Position numbers and translations under genes: made by a program. The notes under the pieces are model-generated. The model did no database searches. It saw only the letters and a program-made list of their open reading frames with translations, and was not told the DNA's origin. Of a stretch of DNA of 64,000 nucleotides, positions 1-8,999 are shown piece by piece (position 1 is the first letter of the stretch; each line of letters opens with the position of its first letter). This DNA comes from Catenovulum adriaticum (GTDB lineage: Bacteria; Pseudomonadota; Gammaproteobacteria; Enterobacterales; Alteromonadaceae): NCBI RefSeq assembly GCF_026725475.1, contig NZ_CP109965.1, forward strand, positions 2,294,001 through 2,358,000. The letters are read 5' to 3'.

Positions 1-324
1 CGGCAAACCAACTGAACTTTAAAACGAATTAAACTTTAATACATCAACAGGGGCGCTATACTCTTTAGTGCCTCTTAATCAAAAGCGCATTCGTAAAGCT
101 AAACATTGGTAGAATAAGCTGTATCACAGCCCAAATTAATCCATTAGCCAAAATAAAGCTGAAATAATTTAAAAACCTTATGCCGCACGAGTTGTTATCT
201 TCACACTAAAACCGGATAATAGCGCCTCTTAATTTTTACGACTTTAGTTAGGTACGGTGCTTATCATCTAATTTACCTTACCGTTTTGCTTAACGACGAA
301 TCAATAATATACATTTGCTAAATT
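1..324. other. non-coding leader upstream of rsxA
   Basis: No convincing reading frame is seen on either strand. The stretch is AT-rich and precedes the rsxA start, so it should hold the promoter of the rsx operon, but I could not pick out a clear -35/-10 pair. Confidence 0.4.
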
Positions 325-909
325 ATGACAGATTATTTTTTATTATTTATTGCCACTGTGCTGGTCAATAACTTTGTGTTAGTCAAATTTCTGGGTTTAT
401 GTCCATTTATGGGCGTTTCAGGCAAAGTAGAAACTGCGATAGGCATGTCTTTGGCAACAACGTTTGTACTAACACTTGCATCTATCGCCAGTTATTTAAT
501 TGACCATTATATTTTATACCCGCTCGATTTAGCATTTCTACGCACACTTGCATTTATTTTAGTGATTGCTGTGGTTGTGCAATTTACTGAAATGGTCGTA
601 CACAAAAGTAGCCCAAGTTTATATCGCTTATTGGGCATATTTTTACCGCTCATAACGACCAATTGCGCGGTGTTAGGGGTTGCATTGTTAAATATCAATG
701 AAAAACACAATTTAATTGAATCTGCTATTTATGGCTTTTCAGCGGCTATCGGCTTTTCGCTAGTGCTTATTTTATTTTCAGCCATGCGTGAACGGCTTGC
801 TGCTGCCGATATCCCCTCCCCGTTTAAAGGCTCAGCTATTGCTATGGTCACCGCTGGTTTAATGTCATTAGCTTTTCTTGGATTTACAGGACTGATTAAG
901 CTCTCATGA
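325..909 (+). CDS. rsxA: electron transport complex subunit RsxA (RnfA)
   Basis: Integral inner-membrane subunit of the Rsx/Rnf complex, an ion-linked NADH:ferredoxin-type oxidoreductase that in enterobacteria keeps the SoxR sensor reduced. The 194 residues are almost entirely hydrophobic, with about six membrane segments. They carry the family hallmarks FLGLCPFMGVSG near residue 23 and TTNCAVLGVALLN near residue 111, each with a conserved cysteine. Length matches E. coli RsxA (193). It is the first gene of an rsxABCDGE-nth operon and overlaps rsxB by 4 bp (ATGA). It is homologous to rsxE at the other end of the operon. Assignment is secure. Confidence 0.97.
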   Translation: MTDYFLLFIATVLVNNFVLVKFLGLCPFMGVSGKVETAIGMSLATTFVLTLASIASYLIDHYILYPLDLAFLRTLAFILVIAVVVQFTEMVVHKSSPSLYRLLGIFLPLITTNCAVLGVALLNINEKHNLIESAIYGFSAAIGFSLVLILFSAMRERLAAADIPSPFKGSAIAMVTAGLMSLAFLGFTGLIKLS

Positions 910-1469
910 TTTTGTTATATTCTTTATTAGCGTTAGGACTCATTGCACTCATTTTTGGGGCAGTCTTAGGCTATGCCAATATTCGATTTAAAGTCGAAAG
1001 TGATCCTTTAGTTGATCAAATCGACGAAATATTGCCGCAAACCCAATGCGGACAATGCGGCTACCCAGGTTGTAAGCCTTATGCACAAGCCATTGCAGAT
1101 GGCGACGACATTAATAAGTGCCCGCCTGGCGGTGACTCCACTATCAAAAAACTGGCTGATTTGACCGGTAAAGAAGTTAAACCGTTAGCGGGCAGTGAAG
1201 AAAACGATACCGCCGAGCCTGTCAAAAAAGTGGCTTACATAAGAGAAGCTGAATGTATAGGCTGCACAAAATGCATTCAAGCTTGCCCAGTAGACGCTAT
1301 TCTCGGCGCTGCAAAACAAATGCATACTGTTATTATTGATGAATGTACTGGCTGTGACCTTTGTGTTGACCCCTGCCCAGTTGATTGCATCGATATGTTG
1401 CCACTGGAAACAAAGCCTGAAAATTGGCGTTGGCAACTTAACACCATTCCCGTTAAACAAATTCAATAA
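906..1469 (+). CDS. rsxB: electron transport complex subunit RsxB, iron-sulfur protein
   Basis: Iron-sulfur subunit of the Rsx/Rnf complex. A membrane-anchoring N-terminal helix (about residues 1-26) is followed by the CGQCGYPGCKPYA cluster domain (near residue 48). Two ferredoxin-type 4Fe-4S motifs follow: CIGCTKCIQACP (near 117) and CTGCDLCVDPCP (near 147). This is the canonical RsxB layout, at 187 residues. The start overlaps the rsxA stop by 4 bp, so translation is probably coupled. It passes electrons between RsxC and the membrane FMN subunits. Confidence 0.96.
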   Translation: MILLYSLLALGLIALIFGAVLGYANIRFKVESDPLVDQIDEILPQTQCGQCGYPGCKPYAQAIADGDDINKCPPGGDSTIKKLADLTGKEVKPLAGSEENDTAEPVKKVAYIREAECIGCTKCIQACPVDAILGAAKQMHTVIIDECTGCDLCVDPCPVDCIDMLPLETKPENWRWQLNTIPVKQIQ

Positions 1470-1494
1470 TGCTAGATAATCAATTGGAGTCTGC

Positions 1495-3681
1495 GTGGAT
1501 TCTTTGATCGATAAAATAAAATCAGGTTACTTGTGGGATTTTCCTGGTGGCGTTTACCCACCTGAGCGTAAGTCACTTTCTAATCAAGCACCAATCAAAA
1601 GATTAGGGCTCGCCAATGAATATATAGTGCCTGTAAAACAGCATATCGGCCAAGCTGCCGCAGTAACTGTTAAAGTGGGCGATAAAGTTTTAAAAGGGCA
1701 AGCCTTAACTCAATTGCAAGGGCCAATGGAGCTACCTACCCACGCCCCTACATCTGGCGAAGTCATTGCGATTGAACCCAGAATAACAGCTCATCCGTCT
1801 GGTTTAACCGAAATATCAGTCGTCATAAAACCAGATCATTTAGATACTTGGTGTGAAATAACGCCAGCGCCAAATTATTTAACCTTAAGTAAAGTTGAAC
1901 TGTTAGATAAATTAAAGCAAGCGGGCATTTCAGGGCTCGGCGGCGCTTCATTTCCAACCTATGTAAAACAAGCTAACTCTCAGCCAATTGAGCTATTAAT
2001 TATAAACGGGGTTGAATGCGAACCTTATATAACAGCTGATGATTTGTTAATGCGAGAACATGCCAACGAAATTGTCAGCGGCATTGAGATATTCACCCAT
2101 CTGTTACAACCTAAACTAGTCGCCATTGCAATTGAAAAAAATAAACCTGAAGCTATTGCAGCCATGGAGCAAGCTTGCCGTGGAAAACAGCAATTTGTGG
2201 TAAGAGCAATTCCAACAAAATACCCTGCTGGCGGTGAAAAACAGTTAATTCAAGTCATAACCGGACAAGAAGTCCCCAGTAAAGGGATTACGGCAGATTT
2301 AGGTATTATCACCCAAAATATTGGTACTGCTTTCGCTGCATTTAGAGCGGTTGTACATGGTGAACCACTCATTGAACGGGTTGTGACTGTAACAGGTAAA
2401 CAGTTGTCAGAGCCCCAAAATGTCTGGGCTAGAATTGGCACTCCGGTCGATTTTTTGTTATCAGAGCAAGGCTATCAACCCCTAAAAAAACCAAGGTTAA
2501 TAATGGGTGGCCCCATGATGGGCTTTACCCTGCCCGACACTCGAGTGCCTGTAACCAAAATAACTAACTGTGTGTTAGCGCCTAGCGATAAAGAATTACC
2601 AGCAGCCACCGATGAACAAGCCTGTATCCGCTGTGGCTATTGTGCCGATGTATGTCCAGCTTCCTTACTACCGCAGCAACTCTATTGGCACAGTAAAGCA
2701 AAAGAATATGAGAAAGCACAGGATTATAAGTTATTTGATTGTATTGAATGTGGTGCTTGTGCTTATGTTTGCCCGAGTGAAATTCCGTTAGTCCAATATT
2801 ACCGAGTTGCCAAAGCAGATATAAAAAATCAACAACTTGAACATGAAAAAGCAGAAAAAGCGAAAGAACGTTTTAATGCTCGTAATGAACGATTAGAGCG
2901 CGAAAAACAAGAAAGACTAAAAAAACACAAGCAAGCATCAGAAGCTCGTAAACAGTCCATGGCGAAAAATCCAAGTGCGCAAGACAAAGTAGCTGCGGCA
3001 CTCGCAAGGGCACAAGCAAAAAAACAGCAAAAAACACCAGAAGCCGAACCAAACAACCAAACGCCACAAGCAACAGCGCCAGAGGCTGAAACAAAAAACA
3101 ACGCAAAAGCAACTGCGGCAGCCGCTATTGCCAGAGCGAAAGCTAAACGTGCAGCTCAAGCCAAAAAAGCTGAGCAAGCAGCGGCAGATCCAACAGCGAA
3201 GTCATCAGACACAGCAGCTGAATCTGATTCAAATGACGAGTCGCAAACTCAAGCCTTAACCGATAAACAGGCTAAAGCAAAAGCCATTGCCGAAAAAGTG
3301 AAAGCTAGAAAAGCTGAGCAAACGAGCCAAACAAGAACTGAGCAAGCCGCTTATTCAACAGGCACAGCAGCTGAATCTGATTCAAGTGACGAGCCGCAAA
3401 CTCAAGCCTTAACCGATAAACAGGCTAAAGCAAAAGCCATTGCCGAAAAAGTGAAAGCCAGAAAAGCTGAGCAAGCAAATCAAGCAGCGGCAGATCCAAC
3501 AGCGAAGTCAGCAGACACAGCAACCGAATCTAATTCAAGTGACGAATCGCAAACTCATCAACCTGATCCAGAATCTGAAACCGATCATTCAAATTTAACA
3601 GAAGCACAAATCAGGCAACAAAGAGTGAAGGCCGCAATTGCTAAAGCAAAAGCGAAAAAACAAGCATTAGGAGATAAATAA
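1495..3681 (+). CDS. rsxC: electron transport complex subunit RsxC, with long Ala/Lys repeat tail
   Basis: NADH-facing peripheral subunit of Rsx/Rnf. Residues 1-450 form the conserved core: an N-terminal biotinyl-like domain, the NADH/FMN domain with a GLGGASFPT loop near 150 and GVECEPYITADD near 173, then two 4Fe-4S motifs, CIRCGYCADVCP (near 377) and CIECGACAYVCP (near 416). From about residue 450 the protein becomes a charged coiled-coil-like Ala/Lys/Gln tail with internal repeats. Such tails occur in gammaproteobacterial RsxC and vary in length. Start is GTG behind a TTGGAG ribosome-binding site. The stop overlaps the rsxD start (TAATG). Confidence 0.95.
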   Translation: MDSLIDKIKSGYLWDFPGGVYPPERKSLSNQAPIKRLGLANEYIVPVKQHIGQAAAVTVKVGDKVLKGQALTQLQGPMELPTHAPTSGEVIAIEPRITAHPSGLTEISVVIKPDHLDTWCEITPAPNYLTLSKVELLDKLKQAGISGLGGASFPTYVKQANSQPIELLIINGVECEPYITADDLLMREHANEIVSGIEIFTHLLQPKLVAIAIEKNKPEAIAAMEQACRGKQQFVVRAIPTKYPAGGEKQLIQVITGQEVPSKGITADLGIITQNIGTAFAAFRAVVHGEPLIERVVTVTGKQLSEPQNVWARIGTPVDFLLSEQGYQPLKKPRLIMGGPMMGFTLPDTRVPVTKITNCVLAPSDKELPAATDEQACIRCGYCADVCPASLLPQQLYWHSKAKEYEKAQDYKLFDCIECGACAYVCPSEIPLVQYYRVAKADIKNQQLEHEKAEKAKERFNARNERLEREKQERLKKHKQASEARKQSMAKNPSAQDKVAAALARAQAKKQQKTPEAEPNNQTPQATAPEAETKNNAKATAAAAIARAKAKRAAQAKKAEQAAADPTAKSSDTAAESDSNDESQTQALTDKQAKAKAIAEKVKARKAEQTSQTRTEQAAYSTGTAAESDSSDEPQTQALTDKQAKAKAIAEKVKARKAEQANQAAADPTAKSADTATESNSSDESQTHQPDPESETDHSNLTEAQIRQQRVKAAIAKAKAKKQALGDK
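3211..3474 (+). repeat. two near-identical 111-bp direct repeats inside rsxC
   Basis: Positions 3211-3321 and 3364-3474 are almost identical, with about three mismatches (for example aatgacgagtcg versus agtgacgagccg). A third partial copy of the preceding segment (about 3175-3250) recurs at about 3481-3560. All keep the frame and encode an acidic block (AAESDS...DE) followed by DKQAKAKAIAEKVKARKAEQ. Period about 153 bp. Confidence 0.85.
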
Positions 3682-4733
3682 TGAATTTTCGCATCGCCAG
3701 TTCCCCTCACAACCGGCTACAACGAAAAACCAGCGATGTGATGTTAGCGGTCGCGCTGGCCTGTATTCCCGGCATACTCGCCCAAGTTTGGTATTTTGGC
3801 ATTGGTGTACTAGTTCAAATTATGCTCGCAATGGCCGCAGCTCTAATCGCGGAACTCATTTGCTTGCGTCAACGAAATCGTTCATTAAAACAATTAAAAG
3901 ATAATACTGCGCTATTAACTGGTTTGTTATTAGGCATTTGCTTACCTCCTTTAGCCCCTTGGTGGATTGCAATTATAGGGGCAAGTTTTGCTATTATTAT
4001 TGCCAAGCAAATTTATGGTGGGTTGGGACAAAATATTTTTAATCCTGCCATGGCAGGTTATGTTGTGTTACTTGTGTCTTTTCCGCTTTCTATGACCTTG
4101 TGGTTACCACCATTAGAGCTTATCCAATACGATTTAACGACTTGGGATATGCTCATGGTTATTTTTACCGGCTACAGCGAGCAAGGATACTCACTAGCTC
4201 AATTTAGAACCAACCTAGATGGGTTTACAATGGCAACGCCACTCGATGCAATTAAAACGGGTTTAAGTAATCAGCAAACCTACCAAGAAATCATCAGCCA
4301 AAATATATTTAGTGATAGCTACGGTTTAGGATGGATGCAAGTGAATTTGGCTTATTTATTAGGTGGTTTGTGGCTACTGCAACGTAAAATAATTAACTGG
4401 CACATCCCTACTACTTTTATCCTAGTTTTATTTGGTTTAAGCTTTTTTTATTTTTTAGCAGCGCCAGAAAGCATAGCAACACCTACAATTCAACTTACAT
4501 CGGGCGCCACCATGTTTGCAGCCTTTTTTATTTTAACCGACCCAGTATCCGCATCCACAACAGCAAAAGGCCGAATCGTTTATGCCGCTTTAATCGCGTT
4601 GTTGGTCTTTTTAATTAGAAATTGGGGCGGGTATCCAGAAGCTGTCGCATTTGCCGTACTACTTGCTAATATGTGCGTACCTCTTATTGATTATTACACC
4701 AAGCCGCGCACTTATGGCCATGTTTCAAGGTAA
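3681..4733 (+). CDS. rsxD: electron transport complex subunit RsxD (RnfD)
   Basis: Membrane subunit of Rsx/Rnf carrying a covalently bound FMN. The 350-residue protein begins FRIASSPHNRLQRKTSDVM, typical of RnfD, and has about nine hydrophobic segments. The flavinylation motif SGAT lies at residues 274-277, so T277 is the expected FMN-linked threonine. The start codon shares bases with the rsxC stop. The flavin transferase ApbE needed to load FMN is not in this window. Confidence 0.96.
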   Translation: MNFRIASSPHNRLQRKTSDVMLAVALACIPGILAQVWYFGIGVLVQIMLAMAAALIAELICLRQRNRSLKQLKDNTALLTGLLLGICLPPLAPWWIAIIGASFAIIIAKQIYGGLGQNIFNPAMAGYVVLLVSFPLSMTLWLPPLELIQYDLTTWDMLMVIFTGYSEQGYSLAQFRTNLDGFTMATPLDAIKTGLSNQQTYQEIISQNIFSDSYGLGWMQVNLAYLLGGLWLLQRKIINWHIPTTFILVLFGLSFFYFLAAPESIATPTIQLTSGATMFAAFFILTDPVSASTTAKGRIVYAALIALLVFLIRNWGGYPEAVAFAVLLANMCVPLIDYYTKPRTYGHVSR

Positions 4734-4744
4734 CGGAGAGATTA

Positions 4745-5371
4745 ATGTTTAAGATCCATCCCATTAGCAAAGCCAGCGCCATATTAACGCTATTTGCTAT
4801 TGTCACTACAGGTTTGGTAACAGTGACACATTTGCTAACTAAGCAAAAAATTACAGAAGAAAAAAATCAGGCAATTTTAAAAAATATCAATGCCATCATG
4901 CCAAAAGCTCTATATAACAATGACATCACGACTGACTGTCGAATAATGACAGACAATAATCAACAAGCTATCCGAGTTTTTAGAGCTAGGTTAGATAACA
5001 AACCAACCGGGCTTGTGATTGAAAGCATTGCACCTGATGGCTACAGCGGCCGTATTGATTTATTAGTTGGAATTGATACCCAACAAAAAATTAAAGGCGT
5101 TCGGACAACAAGCCACAGCGAAACTCCAGGTTTAGGAGATAAAATTGAATATAAAAAATCTCGTTGGATCACCTTTTTTAACGAGCTAAAATTAACGCCA
5201 GAGAATGAATCATCCTGGGCCGTTAGAAAAGACGGTGGCCAATTTGATCAGTTTACTGGCGCAACAATAACCCCTAGAGCCGTAGTGAAATCAATTAAAA
5301 ATACTTTATTATGGGCACAGCAACAAGACAATATTTTTGAACTAGATAGTAATTGTGGAGAGTCTAAATGA
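4745..5371 (+). CDS. rsxG: electron transport complex subunit RsxG (RnfG)
   Basis: Second covalent-FMN subunit of Rsx/Rnf, a single-span inner-membrane protein with a periplasmic FMN-binding domain. One N-terminal helix (about residues 10-30) is followed by the FMN-binding fold with HSETPGLGDKI near residue 126 and the flavinylation motif TGAT at 171-174 (T174 is the acceptor). Length 208 residues, normal. ATG is preceded by a GGAGAG ribosome-binding site, and the gene overlaps rsxE by 4 bp. Confidence 0.96.
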   Translation: MFKIHPISKASAILTLFAIVTTGLVTVTHLLTKQKITEEKNQAILKNINAIMPKALYNNDITTDCRIMTDNNQQAIRVFRARLDNKPTGLVIESIAPDGYSGRIDLLVGIDTQQKIKGVRTTSHSETPGLGDKIEYKKSRWITFFNELKLTPENESSWAVRKDGGQFDQFTGATITPRAVVKSIKNTLLWAQQQDNIFELDSNCGESK

Positions 5372-6069
5372 ACACAATTCAAGAAATAAGCTGGCAGGGT
5401 TTATGGAAAAATAACCCTGCTTTAGTGCAAATGTTAGGCTTATGCCCTTTATTAGCCGTCACCAATACATTTATTAACGGATTGGGGTTAGGCATAGCAA
5501 CATTAGCCGTTTTAGTGGGTTCTAATATTAGTGTTTCAATTGTTCGAAACTGGATCCCAAATGAAATCCGCATTCCTGTGTTTGTAATGATCATCGCCTC
5601 ATTGGTGACTATTGTTCAACTATTAATGAATGCCTACACGTACGAGCTTTATCAAACACTCGGCATATTTATTCCACTAATTGTGACTAACTGTGCCATT
5701 ATTGGTCGGGCCGAAGCATTTGCATCAAAAAATAGCGTTCACCTCGCTGCGGCTGATGGTTTTATGATGGGGCTGGGGTTTTTAGCTGTTTTATTAATGT
5801 TAGGCGGCATTCGAGAAATACTAGGCAATGGCACTTTATTCAGTGGTGCCGATTTATTATTAGGTAACTTAGCCAATGACTGGACTTTACATCTATTCCA
5901 GTTTGAGCAACATTTTTTAGTCGCTATTTTACCACCGGGTGCTTTTATTGTAATGGGGCTATTAATCGCATTAAAAAACCGCTTTGAAAAACGAATTGAA
6001 AGCTTAGTGGTAGGCGATAAAAACAAATCCGAAAAGATAGAAAGAGCAAGAGTGACTGCTGAAAGTTAA
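5368..6069 (+). CDS. rsxE: electron transport complex subunit RsxE (RnfE)
   Basis: Integral membrane subunit of Rsx/Rnf, paralogous to RsxA. Residues include WKNNPALVQMLGLCPLLAV near 13 and IPLIVTNCAIIGRAEAFAS near 95, the two conserved half-site motifs with cysteines. About six membrane helices; the C-terminal tail is basic and charged. 233 residues, the usual length. It starts inside the rsxG stop (ATGA) and is followed after 5 bp by nth, the classic rsx-nth arrangement of gammaproteobacteria. Confidence 0.96.
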   Translation: MNTIQEISWQGLWKNNPALVQMLGLCPLLAVTNTFINGLGLGIATLAVLVGSNISVSIVRNWIPNEIRIPVFVMIIASLVTIVQLLMNAYTYELYQTLGIFIPLIVTNCAIIGRAEAFASKNSVHLAAADGFMMGLGFLAVLLMLGGIREILGNGTLFSGADLLLGNLANDWTLHLFQFEQHFLVAILPPGAFIVMGLLIALKNRFEKRIESLVVGDKNKSEKIERARVTAES

Positions 6070-6074
6070 TCCTT

Positions 6075-6710
6075 ATGAATCAAAATAAACGCATTGAGAT
6101 ATTATCCAGACTCAGGGCAGAGAATCCAACACCAACCACAGAGCTAGAGTTTAACTCGCCCTTTGAATTGCTTGTCGCTGTGACTTTATCGGCACAAGCA
6201 ACAGATGTGAGTGTGAATAAAGCAACCAGAAAATTATTTTCGGTTGCCAACACGCCAGAAGCTATTTATGCATTGGGGGTAGATGGTTTAAAAGAATATA
6301 TAAAAACTATAGGCTTATATAACAGCAAAGCCAATAATGTGATTAAAGCCTGCAAAATGCTAATTGATCAACATAATGGGCAAGTTCCCCAAGACAGAGC
6401 CGCGCTAGAAGCGCTACCCGGTGTTGGGCGAAAAACAGCTAACGTCGTTCTTAACACTGCATTTGGTTGGCCCACCATTGCAGTTGACACTCATATTTTT
6501 AGAGTGAGCAACCGAACAAAATTAGCAATGGGCAAAGATGTAGTCGCCGTAGAAGAAAAACTATTAAAGGTTGTACCCGCTGAGTTTAAAGTTGATGTAC
6601 ACCACTGGTTAATTTTACATGGTCGCTATACCTGCGTTGCAAGAAAACCTAAATGTGGCTCGTGTATTATCGAAGATCTTTGCGAATACAAAGATAAAGT
6701 TGAAATTTAA
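6075..6710 (+). CDS. nth: endonuclease III (Nth), DNA glycosylase/AP lyase
   Basis: Base-excision repair enzyme that removes oxidised pyrimidines and cleaves the abasic site. The helix-hairpin-helix LPGVGRKTANVV contains the catalytic lysine at K120, and the catalytic aspartate is D138 in AVDTHIFRVSNR; both match E. coli numbering. The C-terminal 4Fe-4S loop has the expected cysteine spacing (C-x6-C-x2-C-x5-C, near residues 187-203). 211 residues, as in E. coli. It follows rsxE by 5 bp and is likely cotranscribed with the rsx operon. Confidence 0.97.
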   Translation: MNQNKRIEILSRLRAENPTPTTELEFNSPFELLVAVTLSAQATDVSVNKATRKLFSVANTPEAIYALGVDGLKEYIKTIGLYNSKANNVIKACKMLIDQHNGQVPQDRAALEALPGVGRKTANVVLNTAFGWPTIAVDTHIFRVSNRTKLAMGKDVVAVEEKLLKVVPAEFKVDVHHWLILHGRYTCVARKPKCGSCIIEDLCEYKDKVEI

Positions 6711-6752
6711 ACAACCCCCTTCTCCATTCATTAACTCATAAGGAATGCTTTA

Positions 6753-7151
6753 ATGCGTCTTTTACACACTATGCTACGTGTCGGGAATTTAGATAAATCT
6801 ATTCAATTTTATACCCAAGTATTAGGTATGAAATTACTACGTCAACACGACAACACCGAATATAAATATTCGTTAGCCTTTATTGGATATGGCGATGAAG
6901 CTGATAATACAGTGCTAGAATTAACCTACAATTGGGATACAAGCGAATACGATTTAGGTACAGCTTATGGTCATATCGCGATTGAAGTAGAGAATGTTTA
7001 TGCAAGCTGTGAACAAATAAAAGCAGCAGGCGGTATTATTGCGCGTGAACCTGGGCCAGTTAAAGGCGGAACGGTTGAAATTGCATTTGTGAAAGACCCA
7101 GATGGATATGCAATAGAGCTTATTCAAAAGCAAGAAACTATCGGTTTTTAA
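6753..7151 (+). CDS. gloA: lactoylglutathione lyase (glyoxalase I)
   Basis: Converts the methylglyoxal-glutathione hemithioacetal to S-lactoylglutathione. All four metal ligands of the E. coli-type (nickel) enzyme sit at the same numbers: H5, E56, H74 and E122. 132 residues, matching the short gammaproteobacterial form. A strong AAGGA ribosome-binding site precedes the ATG. It lies 42 bp after nth and may share its transcript. A bidirectional terminator lies downstream. Confidence 0.96.
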   Translation: MRLLHTMLRVGNLDKSIQFYTQVLGMKLLRQHDNTEYKYSLAFIGYGDEADNTVLELTYNWDTSEYDLGTAYGHIAIEVENVYASCEQIKAAGGIIAREPGPVKGGTVEIAFVKDPDGYAIELIQKQETIGF

Positions 7152-7245
7152 TATATCGGTTTTTAATAAAAAATTGTATTCAGTATGGCGCTATTAAATA
7201 CTGGCTTTACTTTACATTTTTTAATTTTCGCCAACCCCTAAATAA

Positions 7246-7276
7246 AAAACCAGAGCATAAGCTCTGGTTTTTTTTG
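7246..7276. terminator. bidirectional rho-independent terminator between gloA and ompA-like gene
   Basis: Hairpin ACCAGAGC-ATAA-GCTCTGGT flanked by an A-run on the left and a T-run on the right, so it can end transcripts from both the gloA side and the converging OmpA-like gene. Confidence 0.9.
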
Positions 7277-7300
7277 TTTAAAAGCTTACAAATGCTTTAA

Positions 7301-8437
7301 TTATTTTTCTACCGTAGCTGTAATTTCAGCAGTAACGCGACGATTTTTTTCACGACCTGACTTAGTTGAGTTATCTGCAATTGGGTTTTCTTCACCTTTA
7401 CCCATAGAACTCACACGTGATGCATCAATATTTAAACGATTAACTAAGTAAGTACCCACTTTAGCTGCTCGTTTTTCTGATAACATTTGATTATATTTAG
7501 CGGTTCCCGTTGAATCGGTGTAACCTACTAATTGAACATTTGTATCAGGGTATTCACGCATAAAATCAGCAACTTTTTTGATTTCATCATAATATTCATC
7601 AGGAATATAGCTGCTGTTTAAAGGGAACGAAACATAGAGATCAATTGATACTTTTTCAGTTAAAGCAATACGACAGCCTTTGTCATCAATTCGAGCACCC
7701 GCTGGCGTTGCTGGGCATTCATCTAGATAATCATAAACACCGTCGGCATCTCTATCAAACGGACAACCTTGCGAATTAACACGCACGCCTGCTGGCGTAT
7801 TTGCACACATGTCTTGATTATTTGGAACACCATCGCTATCTGAATCTAAAGTTTGCTTTTCTACTGGATCTACTTTGGCTGGCTTGCTTTCTGCTGTTTT
7901 TGACGATTTTACCGAACCGAACTGATATTTAAGACCAATAGTAGCCATACTATCAATCACCGTTTCGTCAATGCTGTACAATAAATCCCACATAACAGTG
8001 GCTGATAAGTTAGGTTGAATATAATATTCATAGCCCGCGCCCGCTTTTAAAACAGTTTCGGTAATGTCGCCTGCGCTGCCTGCATCTAAATCATATTTAC
8101 CTAAACCTGCTTTTACTAAAATGCTATTTTGACCTACAGGAGCATAGCGATAAACACCATTTAAAGACAACAAGCTCACATCCGTGTCTACATTCGGTGA
8201 TAAATCACGAGTATCTGTGCTAGCAGAGTTGTAATCTAATTCAACCGCCCAATTATCATCAATTTGATAGCCTAAACCAAGCCAAGGTCCAAAACCTGAA
8301 TCTAAATTATGAATCTCGGTATCAAACAAGAATAAATTCGCACCACCAGTTACATAAACAGGCTCTTCAGCCATTGCAGGAGCAGTTAGAATGGCAGCAG
8401 ATAATGCAGCTAGTTTAAATGTATGTTTTAATTCCAT
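7301..8437 (-). CDS. OmpA/OprF-type outer membrane porin, paralogue 1
   Basis: Outer-membrane protein with three parts. A signal peptide (about residues 1-23, ending APAMA) is followed by an eight-strand beta-barrel (about 25-175). A linker with thrombospondin-type-3 calcium-binding repeats follows (DSDSDGVPNNQDMC and DRDADGVYDYLDEC, about 197-255), then a C-terminal OmpA peptidoglycan-binding domain (VQLVGYTDSTG, NQMLSEKRA, NRR near 365). 378 residues, no truncation. The neighbouring gene at 9000-10136 encodes a protein of identical length and very similar sequence, so this is a tandem duplication. Role: structural tether between outer membrane and peptidoglycan. Confidence 0.93.
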   Translation of the reverse strand: MELKHTFKLAALSAAILTAPAMAEEPVYVTGGANLFLFDTEIHNLDSGFGPWLGLGYQIDDNWAVELDYNSASTDTRDLSPNVDTDVSLLSLNGVYRYAPVGQNSILVKAGLGKYDLDAGSAGDITETVLKAGAGYEYYIQPNLSATVMWDLLYSIDETVIDSMATIGLKYQFGSVKSSKTAESKPAKVDPVEKQTLDSDSDGVPNNQDMCANTPAGVRVNSQGCPFDRDADGVYDYLDECPATPAGARIDDKGCRIALTEKVSIDLYVSFPLNSSYIPDEYYDEIKKVADFMREYPDTNVQLVGYTDSTGTAKYNQMLSEKRAAKVGTYLVNRLNIDASRVSSMGKGEENPIADNSTKSGREKNRRVTAEITATVEK

Positions 8438-8943
8438 TGTGTATTCCTTACCGTTATTTTAAAAATTTAAGTGTCAAAACCAGCGTCCAGTTCATAAATT
8501 AAATGACAACTGAATTACACCCGTTTTAAGCGACATATTTATGACTAAATTCCATATTAAAAAGAATATTTAGTCTAAAAAATGCTAAAGCGCAAATAAA
8601 GTTTAACGGTTTACCCATTTATAGATGAGCAAAAACAACAAATTGTAGTTTATTGCCGTTAAATTTCTGTTTTTAATATCTGTTTTATAAATTCGGCATA
8701 CTTATACCAGCCCCCAGCATAATATCAAATCATTAAACTGATATTACGTGAAATAAGTCTCGAATTAGCCCGCCCTATCGATAAAGCATAACCAACTGAT
8801 AATTTAAGCCTATGTATTTTCAATGCTGAGGAAAGCATAACGTCTTGCGAGATGGTTAAGGAAAGTGAAATTTACGAAAGAAAGTTAGTAAAGGATTGTC
8901 ATTTAATTTAAGTTAAAAGTTTAATCTTTCTTCGTTAATAAAC
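8438..8943. other. intergenic region upstream of OmpA paralogue 1
   Basis: About 500 bp, AT-rich, without a supported gene. It must hold the promoter and leader of the OmpA-like gene to its left. The part at about 8820-8900 looks less AT-rich, but I see no coding frame there. Confidence 0.4.
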
Positions 8944-8973
8944 AAAAAGGCCAGTGAAATCACTGGCCTTTTA
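8944..8973. terminator. rho-independent terminator of OmpA paralogue 2
   Basis: Hairpin AAGGCCAGTG-AAAT-CACTGGCCTT with an A-run on one side and a T-run on the other, 27 bp past the stop of the leftward OmpA paralogue 2. Confidence 0.9.
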
Positions 8974-8999
8974 ATCTGTCTACTTACCCTAAAACTGTA

